64,000 nt of DNA from Neorhizobium tomejilense (GTDB taxonomy: Bacteria > Pseudomonadota > Alphaproteobacteria > Rhizobiales > Rhizobiaceae), in assembly GCA_002968845.1 (NCBI GenBank), contig PVBG01000001.1:496001-560000 (forward strand), given 5' to 3'. The notes under the pieces were generated by a model, which had not been told where the DNA came from, searched no databases, and saw nothing but the letters and a program-made list of their open reading frames with translations. The translations under genes were made by a program, and so were the position numbers. Shown here in pieces: positions 63,207 to 64,000 of this stretch. Positions within the stretch are counted from its first letter, which is position 1, and every line of letters starts with the position of its first letter.

Positions 63207-63584
63207 TTAGAGCATTGCCCGCCCGAGCGCCAGTCCGGCAAAAACCGCACCCAGCGAGATTGCGACGCTCGCGACGATATAGGTGACGCCCACCATGGTC
63301 GCGCCCCGCTCCAGCAGCGACACGACATCCAACGAAAAGGCCGAGAACGTCGTGAAGCCGCCGAGAAAGCCGGTAATGATCAGCAACCGCATCTCGGGCG
63401 ACGCATCGAAGCGTCGGACGATGAGCTCGGCCAGAAAGCCGATCGCGAACGAGCCGGCGATATTGACGGCAAGCGTCCCCCACGGAAACGCCGGCCCCCA
63501 CAGGCGCAGCGCCCAGAGCCCGACGAGATAGCGGCAGACGGAGCCGATCGCTCCGCCGATGGCGACGAGAAGCATGTTGGTCAT
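63207..63584 (-). CDS. crcB: Fluoride efflux transporter CrcB
   Basis: 125 aa, four transmembrane helices. Motifs G-G-A-I-G-S-V-C-R-Y, G-T-L-A-V-N-I-A-G-S-F-A-I-G-F and G-F-L-G-G-F-T-T-F-S-A-F-S, the Fluc family marks with the pore Asn and Phe. No fluoride riboswitch-like sequence is visible upstream. ATG at 63584. Separate from the RluA gene by 49 nt. Confidence 0.93.
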   Translation of the reverse strand: MTNMLLVAIGGAIGSVCRYLVGLWALRLWGPAFPWGTLAVNIAGSFAIGFLAELIVRRFDASPEMRLLIITGFLGGFTTFSAFSLDVVSLLERGATMVGVTYIVASVAISLGAVFAGLALGRAML

Positions 63585-63708
63585 GAAGCTTTCTCTAGGA
63601 CAGAAACGAGAATCGTCAAATCGATAAAATGCCGACGTTTTGTTTAAAGGGGAACAAATCAGGGTCGCCGTAATTATCATATTCTGAGAAAAAAGAGTGA
63701 TAGGCGCG

Positions 63709-63987
63709 ATGACACAACTGGTCAGCATATCGGCAAGCACTGCCGCACTCGCCATCGAGGCGCTGAAGCCCGGCCGACGCATCTCGGCCAAGGATCAGGT
63801 CAAGGACATCAAGGCCGATTCGGACCGCAACCAGCGCCGCGCCGAAAACGCCGGCGACCCCGGCGATACCGAATTCATGATCCCGGCCACCACCGTCTCG
63901 CTCGACATGCTCACCGCCGACCAGAAGCCACGCCAGCAGGTCACGTTCCGCCAGGTCGAATCCGCCTATCGCGATTTGGACGATTGA
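63709..63987 (+). CDS. Hypothetical protein
   Basis: 92 aa, hydrophilic: S-A-S-T-A-A-L-A-I-E-A-L-K-P, then K-D-Q-V-K-D-I-K-A-D-S-D-R-N-Q-R-R-A-E-N and F-R-Q-V-E-S-A-Y-R-D-L. No signal peptide, membrane helix or known motif. GTG at 63697 is an alternative start. Divergent from crcB; function unknown. Confidence 0.55.
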   Translation: MTQLVSISASTAALAIEALKPGRRISAKDQVKDIKADSDRNQRRAENAGDPGDTEFMIPATTVSLDMLTADQKPRQQVTFRQVESAYRDLDD

Positions 63988-64000
63988 TATCATCCCGGCG

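Noticed and set aside
63585..63708. Fluoride riboswitch upstream of crcB
   Set aside because: No GG(C)GATGG...CCGCC...GAUGA-like core is visible in the leader on the minus strand.

Overview
The window is a chromosomal segment of a high-GC alphaproteobacterium, almost certainly a member of the Rhizobiaceae (Rhizobium/Agrobacterium/Neorhizobium type). The evidence is the ppiD-trpD-trpC-moaC-moeA block, minus-strand pyrG-secG-tpiA, an ATP12 chaperone gene, DUF2336, DUF1489, BTLCP-peptidase and PAS_5 genes, an HWE-kinase bacteriophytochrome and many rhizobial orphan proteins. Most of the sequence is dense housekeeping DNA with short intergenic gaps. No insertion sequence or CRISPR array was seen.

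Layout. 1-2110: the end of an integrated Microviridae-type (ssDNA phage) prophage on the minus strand. It reads holin-like gene, DNA pilot protein (VP2-like), a 41-aa basic two-Cys protein and the start of the major capsid protein, which runs off the left edge; successive genes overlap by 4 nt. 2111-2330 holds the phage/host junction. 2330-9464: a small acidic gene, DUF486, DUF72, the PpiD/SurA-type chaperone, trpD-trpC and moaC-moeA. 9524-16360: VOC protein, a divergent pair of citrate-synthase-like genes sharing a palindromic control region, an SDR, then pyrG, secG and tpiA with clear intrinsic terminators. 16505-24511: secreted alpha/beta hydrolase, parE, bacteriophytochrome kinase with a co-transcribed DoxX gene, AI-2E permease, GNAT. 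24631-35844: DUF2336, a degenerate CitE paralogue, flavin and nitro reductases, thrS, DUF1697, yidD, an IscU-like scaffold, folE, hisI, patatin, CBS protein.

35974-46994: rhomboid, PAS_5 protein, PilZ protein followed by a candidate structured RNA, BTLCP cysteine peptidase, D,D-carboxypeptidase with SPOR domain, DUF1489, L-serine dehydratase, DUF599, a DUF1624 acyltransferase-like protein with a Cys-rich tail, MerR regulator with its own dyad operator. 47053-51791: mgtE, a peptide-deformylase-like gene with an apparent 1-nt deletion in codon 2, two BON proteins, OsmC, a low-GC PD-(D/E)xK nuclease-like orphan and tRNA-Leu(GAG). 51968-63987: lipB, EamA permease, SRPBCC-M50 protease fusion, glutathione-dependent formaldehyde detoxification (adhC/frmA and fghA), ATP12-HAD-RluA cluster, crcB and a terminal orphan.

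The most unusual items are the microviral prophage end with its uncharacterised 41-aa gene, the candidate RNA at 38312-38425 with two mutually exclusive folds, the PD-(D/E)xK orphan beside tRNA-Leu, the frameshifted deformylase-like gene, and the HTH-citrate-synthase pair with a perfect 12-bp palindrome. All functional names rest on motifs read by eye; no database search was possible.
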